The notes beneath the pieces were generated by a model. The model saw only the letters and a program-made list of their open reading frames with translations, did not search any database and was not told the origin of the DNA. Positions 54,349-63,411 of a DNA stretch of 64,000 nt are shown here, piece by piece. A program made the position numbers and the translations under genes. Location of the stretch: assembly GCF_013003915.1 (NCBI RefSeq), contig NZ_JABAIV010000001.1:806001-870000 (forward strand), written 5' to 3'. This stretch comes from Telluria aromaticivorans. GTDB taxonomy: Bacteria > Pseudomonadota > Gammaproteobacteria > Burkholderiales > Burkholderiaceae_D. Numbering within the stretch: the first letter of the stretch is position 1; each line of letters starts with the position of its first letter.

Positions 54349-55818
54349 TCAGGCCGCTACCGCGGCACTCCCGGCTTTTTCCTTGTGCGAAATCGCGTAC
54401 AGGCCGGCAAACACGAGTATGCCATTTACCATAAGCAATTCCAGCCCGAGGCGGTAAGAACCGAGCAGGTGTTCCTGATTGTACTCAAGGAGCGCGCAAA
54501 GAATCGGCGCGCCAATCGTAATGAACGGGACAAGGTGGTCGCTCAAGGAGCGGCGCGTCAGCATGCCGAAGGCGAACAGGCCCAGCAGCGGCCCGTAGGT
54601 ATAGGCCGCCAGCTTCAGGATGACCACGATCATGCTCGGGCTGTCGGCCAGCTTGAAGCCCATCACCAGGAACAGGAAGACGGCGGCAAAGCCCAGGTGC
54701 ACGCGGCGGCGCAGGGTTTCCTTGGCAGCTTCCGTCATGTCGGTGCGGCGCTTGATGCCGAGGAGGTCGATGCAGAACGAGGAAGTCAGCGCGGTGATGG
54801 CGCCGTCGGCGCTCGGGAACAGCGCGGAGATCAGCGCGATCAAGAAGATGATCTGCACGGTGGCAGGCAAGTGGCCCATCACCACGGCCGGGAAGATCTT
54901 GTCGCCGGTGGCGGTCACGCCTGCTACCGGCGCATATAAATACAGCAGGCCGCCCAGGAACAGGAAGCTCATCAAGACCACCACCAGCACGGCGGTCAGG
55001 GTCAGCAGGTTCTTCTGCGAATCCTTCAGCGTCTTGACCGAGATGGTCTTCTGCATCATTTCCTGGTCCATGCCGGTCATGGTCAGCACGATGAAGATGC
55101 CGGCCACGATTTGCTTCAGGAAGAAATTCGGGCTGTCGAAATCCAGCGTGAAGATGGTTGATAAGCCCTGCGACTGCATCTGGTTCAGGCTTTCCGGGAT
55201 CGACATGCCCAGTTCGCCCAGCAGGAACCAGACACAGGCGAACAGGCCGAACAGCATGCAGGTGGTCTGCAGGGTGTCGGTCCAGACGATGGTCTTGACC
55301 CCGCCCTGGTAGGTGTACATCAGGATCATGCCGAGGATGACCAGGGTCGTGCCCCAGAACGGCACGCCCAGGCTGTCGAGGATGATCGCCTGCAGGATGT
55401 TTACTACCAGGTAGAGGCGCGCGGTAGCTCCCAGCAGGCGCGAGATGATGAAGAAGCCCGCCCCGCTCTGGTAGGCGCGTCGCCCGAGGCGCACGTCCAG
55501 GTAATGGTAGATCGAGGTGAGCTGGAGCCGGTAGTACAGCGGCAGCAAAATATAGGCCACGGCAATGTAGCCGAACACATAGCCGATCAGGATCTGGGCG
55601 TAACCGAAGGCGTCGTTGCCTACGGCGCCGGGCACGCTGATGAAGGTGGCGCCGGACAGCGTGGTGCCGACCATGCCGAAGGCGACCAGCATCCAGTTGC
55701 TGCTCTTGTTACCGATGAAGAAGCTGTCGTTATTGGCGTTGCGGGAGGTGGCCCAGGCGACGGCGAGCAGGAGCGCGAAATAGCCGATGAGGATGCAGAA
55801 CAGTAGTACCGGTGACAT
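54349..55818 (-). CDS. Sodium:solute symporter (SSS family)
   Basis: Inner-membrane symporter of 489 residues with 13 or so hydrophobic helices. SSS features: TSRNANNDSFFIGNKSSNWMLV in the first loop (an N-terminal motif), GMVGTTLSGATFISVPGAVG (unwound TM1), and LISALFPSADGAITALTSSF containing the sodium-site serines. Substrate class is uncertain; the sequence is like sodium:proline/pantothenate/unknown-solute members of Bacteroidetes-type SSS. The start at 55818 (MSPVLLFCILIG) is preferred over the frame opening at 55863. Confidence 0.88.
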   Translation of the reverse strand: MSPVLLFCILIGYFALLLAVAWATSRNANNDSFFIGNKSSNWMLVAFGMVGTTLSGATFISVPGAVGNDAFGYAQILIGYVFGYIAVAYILLPLYYRLQLTSIYHYLDVRLGRRAYQSGAGFFIISRLLGATARLYLVVNILQAIILDSLGVPFWGTTLVILGMILMYTYQGGVKTIVWTDTLQTTCMLFGLFACVWFLLGELGMSIPESLNQMQSQGLSTIFTLDFDSPNFFLKQIVAGIFIVLTMTGMDQEMMQKTISVKTLKDSQKNLLTLTAVLVVVLMSFLFLGGLLYLYAPVAGVTATGDKIFPAVVMGHLPATVQIIFLIALISALFPSADGAITALTSSFCIDLLGIKRRTDMTEAAKETLRRRVHLGFAAVFLFLVMGFKLADSPSMIVVILKLAAYTYGPLLGLFAFGMLTRRSLSDHLVPFITIGAPILCALLEYNQEHLLGSYRLGLELLMVNGILVFAGLYAISHKEKAGSAAVAA

Positions 55819-55910
55819 GGAATTCCAATGCAGTTGTCGTTTCGCCCAGCAATATACACCCAAGCGTTGTCACCGGGAATGCCACCTGGGCCTGACAACA
55901 GCCTGCCAGC

Positions 55911-56345
55911 TCAGGCTTCCTCGCCCTGCACCCGCTGGAAGGGCCCGATGCAGGTCTCCATGGTTTCGTCGGCACACATCAGGAACAGCGCGCCGGACGG
56001 GTGGAAGCGGATGAAATTCGTGGCCTTGGTGCCGACTTTCATGACGGCGCCGGAGCAGTCTTTCTTGCCGTTGTCCCTGGTGATCTGGTCGTCCAGGCGG
56101 TAGAAGCCCTTGGCGCTGGGCTTGTCGGGGATGCGGTATTGGCTTTCGGAGACTTCTTCGGCGCTGGTGACGAGCGTGGTGCCGTCGGCGCGGAAGCGGT
56201 AGGTTTCCGAGCAGCTGAGGTCGGGCAGGCTGAGCTTCCAGATGCCGAGGATGGGATGGTCGGACGGGGGTGCGGCGTGGGTGGGCGCCGGCAGGAGCAA
56301 GGGGAAGGCCAGGACTGCAGAAGAAACCGCGGCAAATATGCGCAT
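55911..56345 (-). CDS. Exported hypothetical protein
   Basis: Protein of 144 residues with a signal peptide (VLAFPLLLPAPTHAAPPS). The mature part looks like a small beta-barrel with two to three disulphide-type cysteine pairs: LSLPDLSCSETYRFRADGTT, KKDCSGAVMKVGTKATNFIR and MCADETMETCIGPFQR. I do not recognise a named family. The pattern of C...C residues and GIWKL start suggests a lipocalin-like or DUF-type periplasmic domain. GGAG six bases before ATG 56345 supports this start over GTG 56366. Function unknown. Confidence 0.68.
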   Translation of the reverse strand: MRIFAAVSSAVLAFPLLLPAPTHAAPPSDHPILGIWKLSLPDLSCSETYRFRADGTTLVTSAEEVSESQYRIPDKPSAKGFYRLDDQITRDNGKKDCSGAVMKVGTKATNFIRFHPSGALFLMCADETMETCIGPFQRVQGEEA

Positions 56346-56521
56346 GGCTGGCTCCAGTGGCTTCACGTCGTGCGGGGCGGATGCCCCGTCAGCCCGGGTG
56401 GGTGGGCGATGACATTATCACATTGGGAGCGTGGGGGTGGCGCACGGGGTGCGTCAAAATCCATTGTGAGGTGCGGAGTATGCAGGAAGCAGCATGGGCA
56501 AACGGTGCGCTTGCAAAATTG

Positions 56522-56672
56522 GGTTCCGGCCTTCGCCGGAAGTCGTAGCTGCCAGTGGCAGGTACGACGGTCTTGAAAGTAGCGGCAGAAAAGCGTTAGC
56601 TCGTTTCCTCCGTTACCTTTAAAACCGTCTTTCCTGCCACTGGCAGAAATGACTTCCCGCGAAGGCGGGAAC
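56522..56672. repeat. CACTGGC-type palindromic repeats, inverted pair (copies 2 and 3)
   Basis: Copy 2 (56522-56572, reverse orientation) reads GTTCCGGCCTTCGCCGGAAG then TCGTAGCTGCCAGTGGCAGG and ACGACGGT. Copy 3 (56622-56672) reads ACCGTCTTTCCTGCCACTGG then CAGAAATGACTTCCCGCGAA and GGCGGGAAC. The two arms are about 45 bases each and nearly complementary, with 49 bases between them. The 376-base gap upstream of the exported protein gene holds this element and nothing else I can name. Confidence 0.7.
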
Positions 56673-56721
56673 AACGCCACTGGCGTTATTCCCCCCAAGT
56701 TCGTACCGCAGCCGCGAAAGA

Positions 56722-58254
56722 TTACTCCTTCGCCTTCGCCGGACGACGCCCGCGCGGCGCCGCGCTGCGCGCCGCCGGCTTGCGTGCCGGACGCGCGGAC
56801 TTCTTGCGCACAGGGGCGCCTTCGGCGACGTTGCCATCGACATCGTCGCTGGTATCGTCGTCGAAATCATCGTCGGCCATCGACGGGACTGCCTCGGCCC
56901 GGGCTACCGGCGCAGGTGCAGGCACCGGCTCGGCTGGTGGCGGAGCCGTTTCTGCAACTGCAGCAGCTCCCTTGCGTGCCGCCGGCTTGCGCGGTGCGCG
57001 GCGGCGTTCCTTGGCCGCCGACTTGGCGTCGGCCCCGGCCGCGTCCCCGAGCGCTTCTACGGTTTCGAGCGCTGCCGGCGCCACAGGCGCAGGCTCCACC
57101 TCGTCCGGCTCCGGCACAGCCACATCCTGCGCCGCGGATGCTGCCGCACCACGGTAACTATTGCGTCCACCACGGCCGCGGCCGCGCGGCTCCGGCCTGG
57201 CTTCCACAGGTTCGGCGAGCTCCGCCTCCTGCTCGGCCGGCTCCGGCTCGACCGCGTCAGGCGCTGCCTGTTCCGCTGCCTCGCCACGTCCGGCGCCCTT
57301 GCTGCGGCCACCACGGCTGCGGCGGCGCGGTTCCGGCCTGGCCTCGACGGCTGCATCGCCCTCGTCGCCCTGCGCACCCGCCTCGTCGTCGCCATCTGCA
57401 ACCACGACTAGCTCCGGCGCCGGCATCGCCAACGGCGCATTCGCGCTGCGGAAGACATAGGTGCCGGATTTCTCGTCGCGGCCGAATTCGAACAGGCCAC
57501 GCGTCTGCGCTTCTTCGAGCAGGTTGCCGAAGGTGCGGAAACCGTAATAGGTTTCGGAGAAGTCCGGACGGCGGCGCTTGAGCGTATCTTTCAGCAGCGA
57601 AGCCCAGATCTTGCCGGTGTCGCCGCGCTCCGAGGTCAAGGCGTCGAAGGTCTCGACCACCATCTCGAGCGCCTGCACCTTGCGCGCCTCAAGTTCTTCC
57701 TTGCGCTTGTCGTCGGTCGGACGGCGGTTGTTCTGCGGGGCGGCCTTGCGCTCGTCGCGTTTGGCCGCGACGCGGCGCACTTCGCGCACCAGGTCGTCGT
57801 AGAAGATGAATTCGTCGCAGTTCGCCACCAGCAGGTCGGAAGTCGACTGCTTGACGCCGACGCCGATCACGCGCTTGGCGTTTTCGCGCAGTTTGGAAAC
57901 CAGCGGCGAGAAGTCGGAATCGCCCGAGATGATGACGAAGGTGTCGACGTGCGACTTGGTGTAGCACAGGTCGAGGGCATCGACCACCAGGCGGATGTCG
58001 GCCGAGTTCTTGCCGGACTGGCGCACATGCGGGATTTCGATCATCTCGAAATTCGCTTCATGCATGGGGGCCTTGAAGGCCTTGTAGCGGTCCCAGTCGC
58101 AGTACGCCTTCTTGACGACGATGCTGCCCTTGAGCAGCAGGCGCTCGAGCACCGGGCGGATGTCGAATTTTTCGTAGTTGGCGTCGCGCACGCCGAGCGC
58201 GACGTTTTCGAAGTCGCAGAACACCGCCATGCTGATGTTGTCGGAAGAAGCCAT
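56722..58254 (-). CDS. NYN domain / OST-HTH protein with C-terminal RGG-rich tail
   Basis: Predicted RNA-acting protein of 510 residues. The NYN (PIN-like, LabA) nuclease domain at about 8-165 keeps the acidic active-site residues: D in AVFCDFENVALG, SADIRLVVDALDL and IISGDSDFSPLV. An OST-HTH/LOTUS RNA-binding domain at about 195-270 (TFDALTSERGDTGKIWASLL, then FGNLLEEAQTRGLFEF) follows. The last 220 residues are disordered, Ala/Pro/Glu-rich, with two near-identical RGG boxes (VEARPEPRRRSRGGRS and VEARPEPRGRGRGGRN) and Lys-rich ends. ATG 58254 is chosen at the family start. RNA cleavage is inferred, not shown. Confidence 0.88.
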   Translation of the reverse strand: MASSDNISMAVFCDFENVALGVRDANYEKFDIRPVLERLLLKGSIVVKKAYCDWDRYKAFKAPMHEANFEMIEIPHVRQSGKNSADIRLVVDALDLCYTKSHVDTFVIISGDSDFSPLVSKLRENAKRVIGVGVKQSTSDLLVANCDEFIFYDDLVREVRRVAAKRDERKAAPQNNRRPTDDKRKEELEARKVQALEMVVETFDALTSERGDTGKIWASLLKDTLKRRRPDFSETYYGFRTFGNLLEEAQTRGLFEFGRDEKSGTYVFRSANAPLAMPAPELVVVADGDDEAGAQGDEGDAAVEARPEPRRRSRGGRSKGAGRGEAAEQAAPDAVEPEPAEQEAELAEPVEARPEPRGRGRGGRNSYRGAAASAAQDVAVPEPDEVEPAPVAPAALETVEALGDAAGADAKSAAKERRRAPRKPAARKGAAAVAETAPPPAEPVPAPAPVARAEAVPSMADDDFDDDTSDDVDGNVAEGAPVRKKSARPARKPAARSAAPRGRRPAKAKE

Positions 58255-58458
58255 GAGTTGTATTTTTCTGGTAATGGATGAACGAACTGACGCTGAATTA
58301 TACGCAACACGCTTCGGCATGGCGCCAGGTGCGCATGCGGGACGGATCCGGGGCGCCGGCGCCTGCACGTTTGCGGGTTGCACTTACGCCATTTATTAGC
58401 ATAAGTCTCCTATAATGCCTGCTGACCATTCGCTCACTGGCACGCACGCGACCACACC

Positions 58459-60384
58459 ATGCTCCCACCATCCGTCTTCGAGTCGGCCTTCAACAGTTCG
58501 CCCATCGGCAAGTACCTGCTCTCCGCGAACCCCGAGGCCATCATCCTTGCGGTCAACGACGCTTTCCTGGCCGCATCGCGGCGCAGGCGCGATGAGTTGC
58601 TGGGAACGAGCCTGTTCGTGGCCTTCCCCTCCAATCCGGACGACCCGGCCAGCCGCACCAATGAAGCCGAGCTGCGTGCCTCGCTGGCGCGGGTGCGCGC
58701 TACCGGCCAGCCCGACACCCTGCCGGTGCAGCGCTATCCGATTCCCGTGCACGGCCCCGACGGCAGCATCGTCTTCGAAGAAAAATTCTGGAGCGCCTAC
58801 AGCGCCGCCGTGTTCGGCCCCGATGGCGACATCATCTGCATCGCCCACACCACCAAGGATGTGACCGAGCAGATCCGCTCGGAGCGGGCCCTGCGCGAAA
58901 GCGAAAACCGGTTCCGCGCGCTGACCACGGCCGGCCAGGTGGTGTACCGGATGAATGCCGACTGGACCGAACTGCGCGAGCTCGACGGCCGCGGCTTCCT
59001 GAAGGACAGCGCCGGCCCGCACCCGTTCTGGCTCACCGACTACATCCCGTCCGACGAGCAGGCGCGCGTGCATGCGGCGGTGCAGGAAGCGATCCGCACC
59101 GGCGGCGTCTACGAACTCGAACACCGGGTGCGGCGCATCGACGGCGCCGAGGGCTGGGCCCTGTCGCGCGCGGTGCCGATCCTCGGCGCCGACGGCCACG
59201 CGCGCGAATGGATCGGCGCGGCCAGCGACATCACCGAACGCAAGCTGGCCGAGGAAAAGCTGCGCGAGTCCGACCGCCGCAAGGACGAGTTCCTGGCCAT
59301 GCTGGCACACGAACTGCGCAACCCGATCGCGCCGATCAGCGCCGCGGCCGAACTGCTGCAGCGGATGAAGCCGGACGAAGCGCTGGTGCGCCGCACCAGC
59401 CAGATCATCGCGCGCCAGGTCGGGCACATGACCGGCCTGATCGACGACCTGCTCGACGTCTCGCGCGTCACCCGCGGGCTGGTGCAGCTCGACCTGGCGC
59501 CGCTCGACCTGCGCGAGGTGCTGCAGGATGCGGTGGAACAGGCGACCCCGCTGGTGCGGGCGCGCCGCCACGACCTGTCGGTGGCGCTGCCGATCGACGC
59601 GGCCCTTGTCATGGGCGACAAGAAGCGGCTGGTGCAGGTAGTCGCCAACCTCCTCAACAACGCCGCCAAATACACCCCGGAAGGCGGCAAGCTCGAGGTG
59701 CGCGCCGGGGTGCAGGATGGCCGGACCTGCATCGAGGTGCTCGACAACGGCATCGGGATGGCGCCCGAACTGACGGTGCGCGTATTCGACCTGTTCGCAC
59801 AGGCCGAGCGCAGCGCCGACCGCTCGCTCGGCGGCCTCGGACTGGGGCTGGCCCTGGTCAAGAGCCTGGTCGAGCTGCACGGCGGCGCGGTCGGCTGCGA
59901 GAGCGCGGGCGAAGGAAAAGGCAGCCGCTTCTTCGCCTGCCTGCCCTGCCTGGCCGGCACCGGGCGAGGTGTCGATGCGCCCGCCGGCAAGCCGCCCGCG
60001 GCACCGGCCTCCACGGCGCTGCGCATCCTGGTGGTCGACGACAACGTCGATGCGGCCGTAACGCTGGCCATGCTGCTCGAAGCCTCCGGCCACGAGGTGC
60101 AGGTCGAGCACGGGGCATTGGCGGCACTGGAGCGCGCGCGCAGCATGGCGCCGCAGGCCTGCCTGCTCGACATCGGCCTGCCCGAGATGGACGGCAAGGA
60201 ACTCGCGCGCCGCCTGCGCGCGGAGCCTGCGACCGCCGGCGCCACCCTGGTGGCCATCACCGGCTACGGCCAGGACAGCGAACGCGCGCAGGTCATGGCG
60301 GCCGGCTTCGACCATCACCTGGTCAAGCCGGTGGACCTCGAACGGCTGGAGGCGATCCTCGCCAGCATGGGCCAGCCGGGCTGA
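58459..60384 (+). CDS. PAS-containing hybrid sensor histidine kinase
   Basis: Soluble hybrid kinase of 641 residues. Two PAS domains (about 8-130 and 145-265, the second ending GAASDITERKLAEEKLRESD) feed a HisKA domain with phospho-acceptor H284 in MLAHELRNPIAPISA. The HATPase has N box LLNNAAKYTP, G1 DNGIGMAPE and G2 GGLGLGLALVKSL. A receiver domain from about 520 carries the acceptor D in ACLLDIGLPEMDG and ends LVKPVDLERLEA. No TM segment, so it senses cytoplasmic or membrane-near signals. It converges on the DUF1810 gene with only four bases between stops; no partner regulator is adjacent. Confidence 0.92.
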   Translation: MLPPSVFESAFNSSPIGKYLLSANPEAIILAVNDAFLAASRRRRDELLGTSLFVAFPSNPDDPASRTNEAELRASLARVRATGQPDTLPVQRYPIPVHGPDGSIVFEEKFWSAYSAAVFGPDGDIICIAHTTKDVTEQIRSERALRESENRFRALTTAGQVVYRMNADWTELRELDGRGFLKDSAGPHPFWLTDYIPSDEQARVHAAVQEAIRTGGVYELEHRVRRIDGAEGWALSRAVPILGADGHAREWIGAASDITERKLAEEKLRESDRRKDEFLAMLAHELRNPIAPISAAAELLQRMKPDEALVRRTSQIIARQVGHMTGLIDDLLDVSRVTRGLVQLDLAPLDLREVLQDAVEQATPLVRARRHDLSVALPIDAALVMGDKKRLVQVVANLLNNAAKYTPEGGKLEVRAGVQDGRTCIEVLDNGIGMAPELTVRVFDLFAQAERSADRSLGGLGLGLALVKSLVELHGGAVGCESAGEGKGSRFFACLPCLAGTGRGVDAPAGKPPAAPASTALRILVVDDNVDAAVTLAMLLEASGHEVQVEHGALAALERARSMAPQACLLDIGLPEMDGKELARRLRAEPATAGATLVAITGYGQDSERAQVMAAGFDHHLVKPVDLERLEAILASMGQPG

Positions 60385-60388
60385 ATCT

Positions 60389-60808
60389 TCAGAGGCGCGC
60401 CAGCGTCTCGTCGTCCGGCTCGCCGTCGAAATATTTGTCGATGCAGGCCTGGAACACCGCCTCGTCCGGCGCCACGTCGGCAAACAGCGTCATGGAGGAA
60501 CGGAATTTCAGCGTGTCGGGGTGGCCGAAGATGTCGTCGGCCGTGGGGCCGTCGAGGGAGGCCACGATGGCTGCGCATTCGCGCAGGCGGGCGCCCAGCA
60601 CCGGATGCTCGAGATAGGCCGCCGCCTCGTCGCCATTGCGCAGCGCATAGCGGCGCGCCATCTCGCTCTGCCCGAGCCCGGCAATCTGGGGAAAGATGAA
60701 CCACATCCAGTGCGTGCGCTTGTGGCCGGCGCGCAGTTCGGCGACCGCCGTGCCGTACACCGGCGCCTGCGCCTGCACGAAGCGCTCCAGGTCGAATTCG
60801 GTTTCCAT
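60389..60808 (-). CDS. DUF1810 family protein
   Basis: Cytoplasmic protein of 139 residues. The family signature WMWFIFPQIAGLG with KRTH before it, plus YALRNGDEAAAYLEHPVLG and DTLKFRSSMTLFADV, matches DUF1810, a calpastatin-like helical family of unknown function. ATG 60808 is preferred over the frame reaching 60913, as the conserved region starts METEFDLERFVQAQ. It converges on the hybrid kinase gene and diverges from the DUF3820 gene 64 bases away. Confidence 0.88.
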   Translation of the reverse strand: METEFDLERFVQAQAPVYGTAVAELRAGHKRTHWMWFIFPQIAGLGQSEMARRYALRNGDEAAAYLEHPVLGARLRECAAIVASLDGPTADDIFGHPDTLKFRSSMTLFADVAPDEAVFQACIDKYFDGEPDDETLARL

Positions 60809-60872
60809 GATTTTGTTCCTCCCGGTCGACCAAATGCTACAACGTTCCCGGGTTTTGCTAAAGTGCGGCACG

Positions 60873-61088
60873 ATGAACACCGACCACCTCACCCTTTTGC
60901 TCGAACGCGACATGCCCTATGGTAAGTACAAGGGGCGCAAGATTGCCGACCTTCCCGGCCACTATCTCGGCTGGTTCGCCCGCGAAGGCTTCCCGCACGG
61001 CGAACTGGGCCAGCTGCTCGCCCTGATGTACGAACTCGACCACAACGACCTGCGCAGCCTGCTCGACCCGCTGCGCCGCCGGCGCTGA
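60873..61088 (+). CDS. DUF3820 family protein (QSregVF_b-like)
   Basis: Small cytoplasmic protein of 71 residues. The signature MPYGKYKGRKIADLPGHYLGWF is followed by FPHGELGQLLALMYELDHND. The family Pfam name refers to a putative quorum-sensing-regulated virulence factor, but the function is not established. The N-terminus of the coding frame at 60873 matches the family; the longer frame starting at 60696 overlaps the DUF1810 gene on the other strand. A palindrome with A/T-rich stem follows. Confidence 0.85.
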   Translation: MNTDHLTLLLERDMPYGKYKGRKIADLPGHYLGWFAREGFPHGELGQLLALMYELDHNDLRSLLDPLRRRR

Positions 61089-61091
61089 GAT

Positions 61092-61121
61092 GGTGTGAAA
61101 AATTCATGGTTTTTTCACACC
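61092..61121 (+). terminator. Hairpin after DUF3820 gene
   Basis: Perfect 11-bp stem GGTGTGAAAAA / TTTTTCACACC with an eight-base loop, starting four bases after the stop. The T-run is inside the stem; possibly bidirectional. Confidence 0.55.
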
Positions 61122-61216
61122 CTCTGAGGAGCCCCGGCCGGGGCCGGCGCACGGCTGGGGCGGATTTCCGGTAAACTACACGGTTACAGCAACACGCTCC
61201 AACCACGAGAAACGCC

Positions 61217-61867
61217 ATGCCTGCGATGCCACCCCTGCCCGCCAACGACCAGTTGCTCGATTACGTCACCTCGTGCGCCCTGCCGACACCGTGGGCGCAG
61301 TTCACGCTGCATGCCTTCGTCGAGCACTCCACGGGCAAGGAGCATTTGGCGATGGTATTGGGCGACGTCAAGGACGGCGAACCGGTGCTGGCGCGCGTGC
61401 ATTCCGAATGCCTGACCGGCGACGTGCTGTTCTCGCAGCGCTGCGACTGCGGCGCCCAGCTCGAAGGCGCGCTGCAGCGCATCGCCGAGGAAGGGCGCGG
61501 CGTGCTGCTCTACCTGCGCCAGGAGGGCCGCGGCATCGGCCTGCTCAACAAGATCCGCGCCTACCGGCTGCAGGAAGCAGGCGCCGACACGGTCGAGGCC
61601 AACCTGCAGCTCGGCTTCCATGCCGACGCCCGCAACTACGAATTGTGCCAGCCGATGCTGGCCCATTTCGGGGTGCGCTCGCTGCGCCTGATGACCAACA
61701 ACCCGCGCAAGATCGCTGCCCTGACCCGCCTCGGCATCGACGTCGCCGACCGCGTGCCGCTGCTGGTCAACCGCAACGCCTTCAACAACAGCTACCTCGA
61801 CACCAAGCAGGCCAAGCTCGGTCACATGATGACCCCGGCCACGGTCGCGGAGCCCGGCGCCACCTGA
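61217..61867 (+). CDS. ribA: GTP cyclohydrolase II (RibA)
   Basis: Zinc enzyme of 216 residues that opens GTP to 2,5-diamino-6-ribosylamino-4(3H)-pyrimidinone phosphate, the first step of riboflavin synthesis. Zinc cysteines are in [16 protein letters not shown], and the active-site region is [20 protein letters not shown] followed by [10 protein letters not shown] and RLMTNNPRK. There is no fused RibB domain, so this is the single-function form. ATG 61217 gives a short leader before the core. No FMN riboswitch is visible upstream, and no other rib gene is adjacent. Confidence 0.95.
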   Translation: MPAMPPLPANDQLLDYVTSCALPTPWAQFTLHAFVEHSTGKEHLAMVLGDVKDGEPVLARVHSECLTGDVLFSQRCDCGAQLEGALQRIAEEGRGVLLYLRQEGRGIGLLNKIRAYRLQEAGADTVEANLQLGFHADARNYELCQPMLAHFGVRSLRLMTNNPRKIAALTRLGIDVADRVPLLVNRNAFNNSYLDTKQAKLGHMMTPATVAEPGAT

Positions 61868-61947
61868 AGGCCCGCGCGCCCCTAACGCGCGCTCGCACTG
61901 CCTGCTTGGTGCCACGATAGGGCTTCGTCTTGCCATAAAGGGGATGC

Positions 61948-63411
61948 ATGAAACGGATCACCGTTGCCTTGCTCTTGTCTTGCCTCGCAGCCGGTGCGGT
62001 CACGGCGCAAGCGAACCGGCCGGCCCGACCCGCGGCGGGCGCGGGCCCGACCGTCCCGCGGGCGTCCAGCCCGGCCACCCTTCCAGCCGCCACGCCGCCA
62101 GTCGCACCTCCCCACCTGCCGCCTTCGGCGCCGCCGGGCGTCACCCCGTCCGCTCCCGCCCCCGGCGAAGTCGATGCCCAGGATGCCCTGCCCCTGCCCT
62201 CGTCGGCCGCGCAGGACTTATATGCGTCGGCGCGCGGCGACCTGCTGCAGATCCGCATGCTGCTCAAGAACGGGCGCACCCAGTCCACCGTCGGCTCGGG
62301 CTTTTTGGTCGGCACCGGCAACCTGGTCGTGACCAACTACCACGTGGTGTCGCAACTGGCGCTCGACCCCGACGTCTATACCGCCGAATTCGTGGACACC
62401 GACGGCAACAGCGGCCCGGTGGAACTGATGGCCGTGGACGTACTGCACGACCTGGCCGTGGTGCGCGTCGGCCGCAAGGGCAGCGGCTTCTTCAAGGTGC
62501 GCGAACGCCCGCTGCGGCTGAACCAGGGCCAGCGCCTGTACTCGCTCGGCAATCCGCTCGACCTCGGCTTCGCGATCTCGGAAGGCGCGTATAACGGCGT
62601 GGTCACACGCAGCTTCTACGACCAGCTGATCTTCAGCGGCACCATCAATTCCGGCATGAGCGGCGGGCCGAGCGTGACCGGCAGCGGCACCGTGGCCGGC
62701 GTCAACGTCTCGAAGCGGCGCGACGGCGAGTCGGTGAGCTTTCTGGTGCCGGTGAAGTATGCGCAGGAATTGCTGCGCAAGGTCGAATCCCAGTTGCGCC
62801 CCCCGAAGGACTTCAACCCCGTCATCGCCGGACAGCTGCTGACCCACCAGCGCGCCATGGTCGACCGCCTGCTGGAAGAACCGCTGGCCATCAAGAGCAT
62901 GGGCCCCTACCTGGTGCCGGTGCGCGAGTCGGGACAGCTGCGCTGCTGGGGAAAGTCGAACGTGAAGGCGGCCACCGCCTATACCTCGGACGCCATGAGC
63001 TGCGCGATGGAAGCGGCGGTCTACGTGTCGGCGGCCCAGCAGACCGGGCACGTGTCGATGACCCACCAGTACATCCGCTCCGACAACCTACACCCGCTGC
63101 CCTTCGCGGCCCTGGCCAGCCGCCTGTTCAAGACCGACCAGCCGCGCGGCGCCGGCGACGCGCGCCTGACCAAGCCGCATTGCACCGAGCATTTCGTGCA
63201 CACCCGCACCCTGCCGCTGCGCGCCGTGACCTGCGTGCGCGCCTACCGCAAATTCGAAGGCCTGTACAACTTCACGCTGCTCACCGCCAGCACCGATGCG
63301 GCCGAGTCCAGCCTGCAGAGCCGGCTCGACATCTCCGGCGTCTCCTACGACAACGGCATGCGCGTCACGCGCGCCTTCCTCGGCGCCTTCGGGCGCAACC
63401 TGCGCCGATGA
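61948..63411 (+). CDS. Exported trypsin-like serine peptidase
   Basis: Protein of 487 residues. A Sec signal (LLLSCLAAGAVTAQA) precedes a Pro/Ala-rich stretch to about 80, then an S1C-like protease domain (about 95-280). The catalytic triad is H132 in VVTNYHVVSQ, D168 in VLHDLAVVRV and S238 in SGMSGGPSV. No PDZ domain follows; instead a 200-residue C-terminal region with several cysteines (LRCWGKSNVKAATAYTSD, HFVHTRTLPLRAVTCVR) of unknown fold. It overlaps the FHA gene by four bases (ATGA), so the pair is coupled. Target unknown. Confidence 0.88.
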   Translation: MKRITVALLLSCLAAGAVTAQANRPARPAAGAGPTVPRASSPATLPAATPPVAPPHLPPSAPPGVTPSAPAPGEVDAQDALPLPSSAAQDLYASARGDLLQIRMLLKNGRTQSTVGSGFLVGTGNLVVTNYHVVSQLALDPDVYTAEFVDTDGNSGPVELMAVDVLHDLAVVRVGRKGSGFFKVRERPLRLNQGQRLYSLGNPLDLGFAISEGAYNGVVTRSFYDQLIFSGTINSGMSGGPSVTGSGTVAGVNVSKRRDGESVSFLVPVKYAQELLRKVESQLRPPKDFNPVIAGQLLTHQRAMVDRLLEEPLAIKSMGPYLVPVRESGQLRCWGKSNVKAATAYTSDAMSCAMEAAVYVSAAQQTGHVSMTHQYIRSDNLHPLPFAALASRLFKTDQPRGAGDARLTKPHCTEHFVHTRTLPLRAVTCVRAYRKFEGLYNFTLLTASTDAAESSLQSRLDISGVSYDNGMRVTRAFLGAFGRNLRR

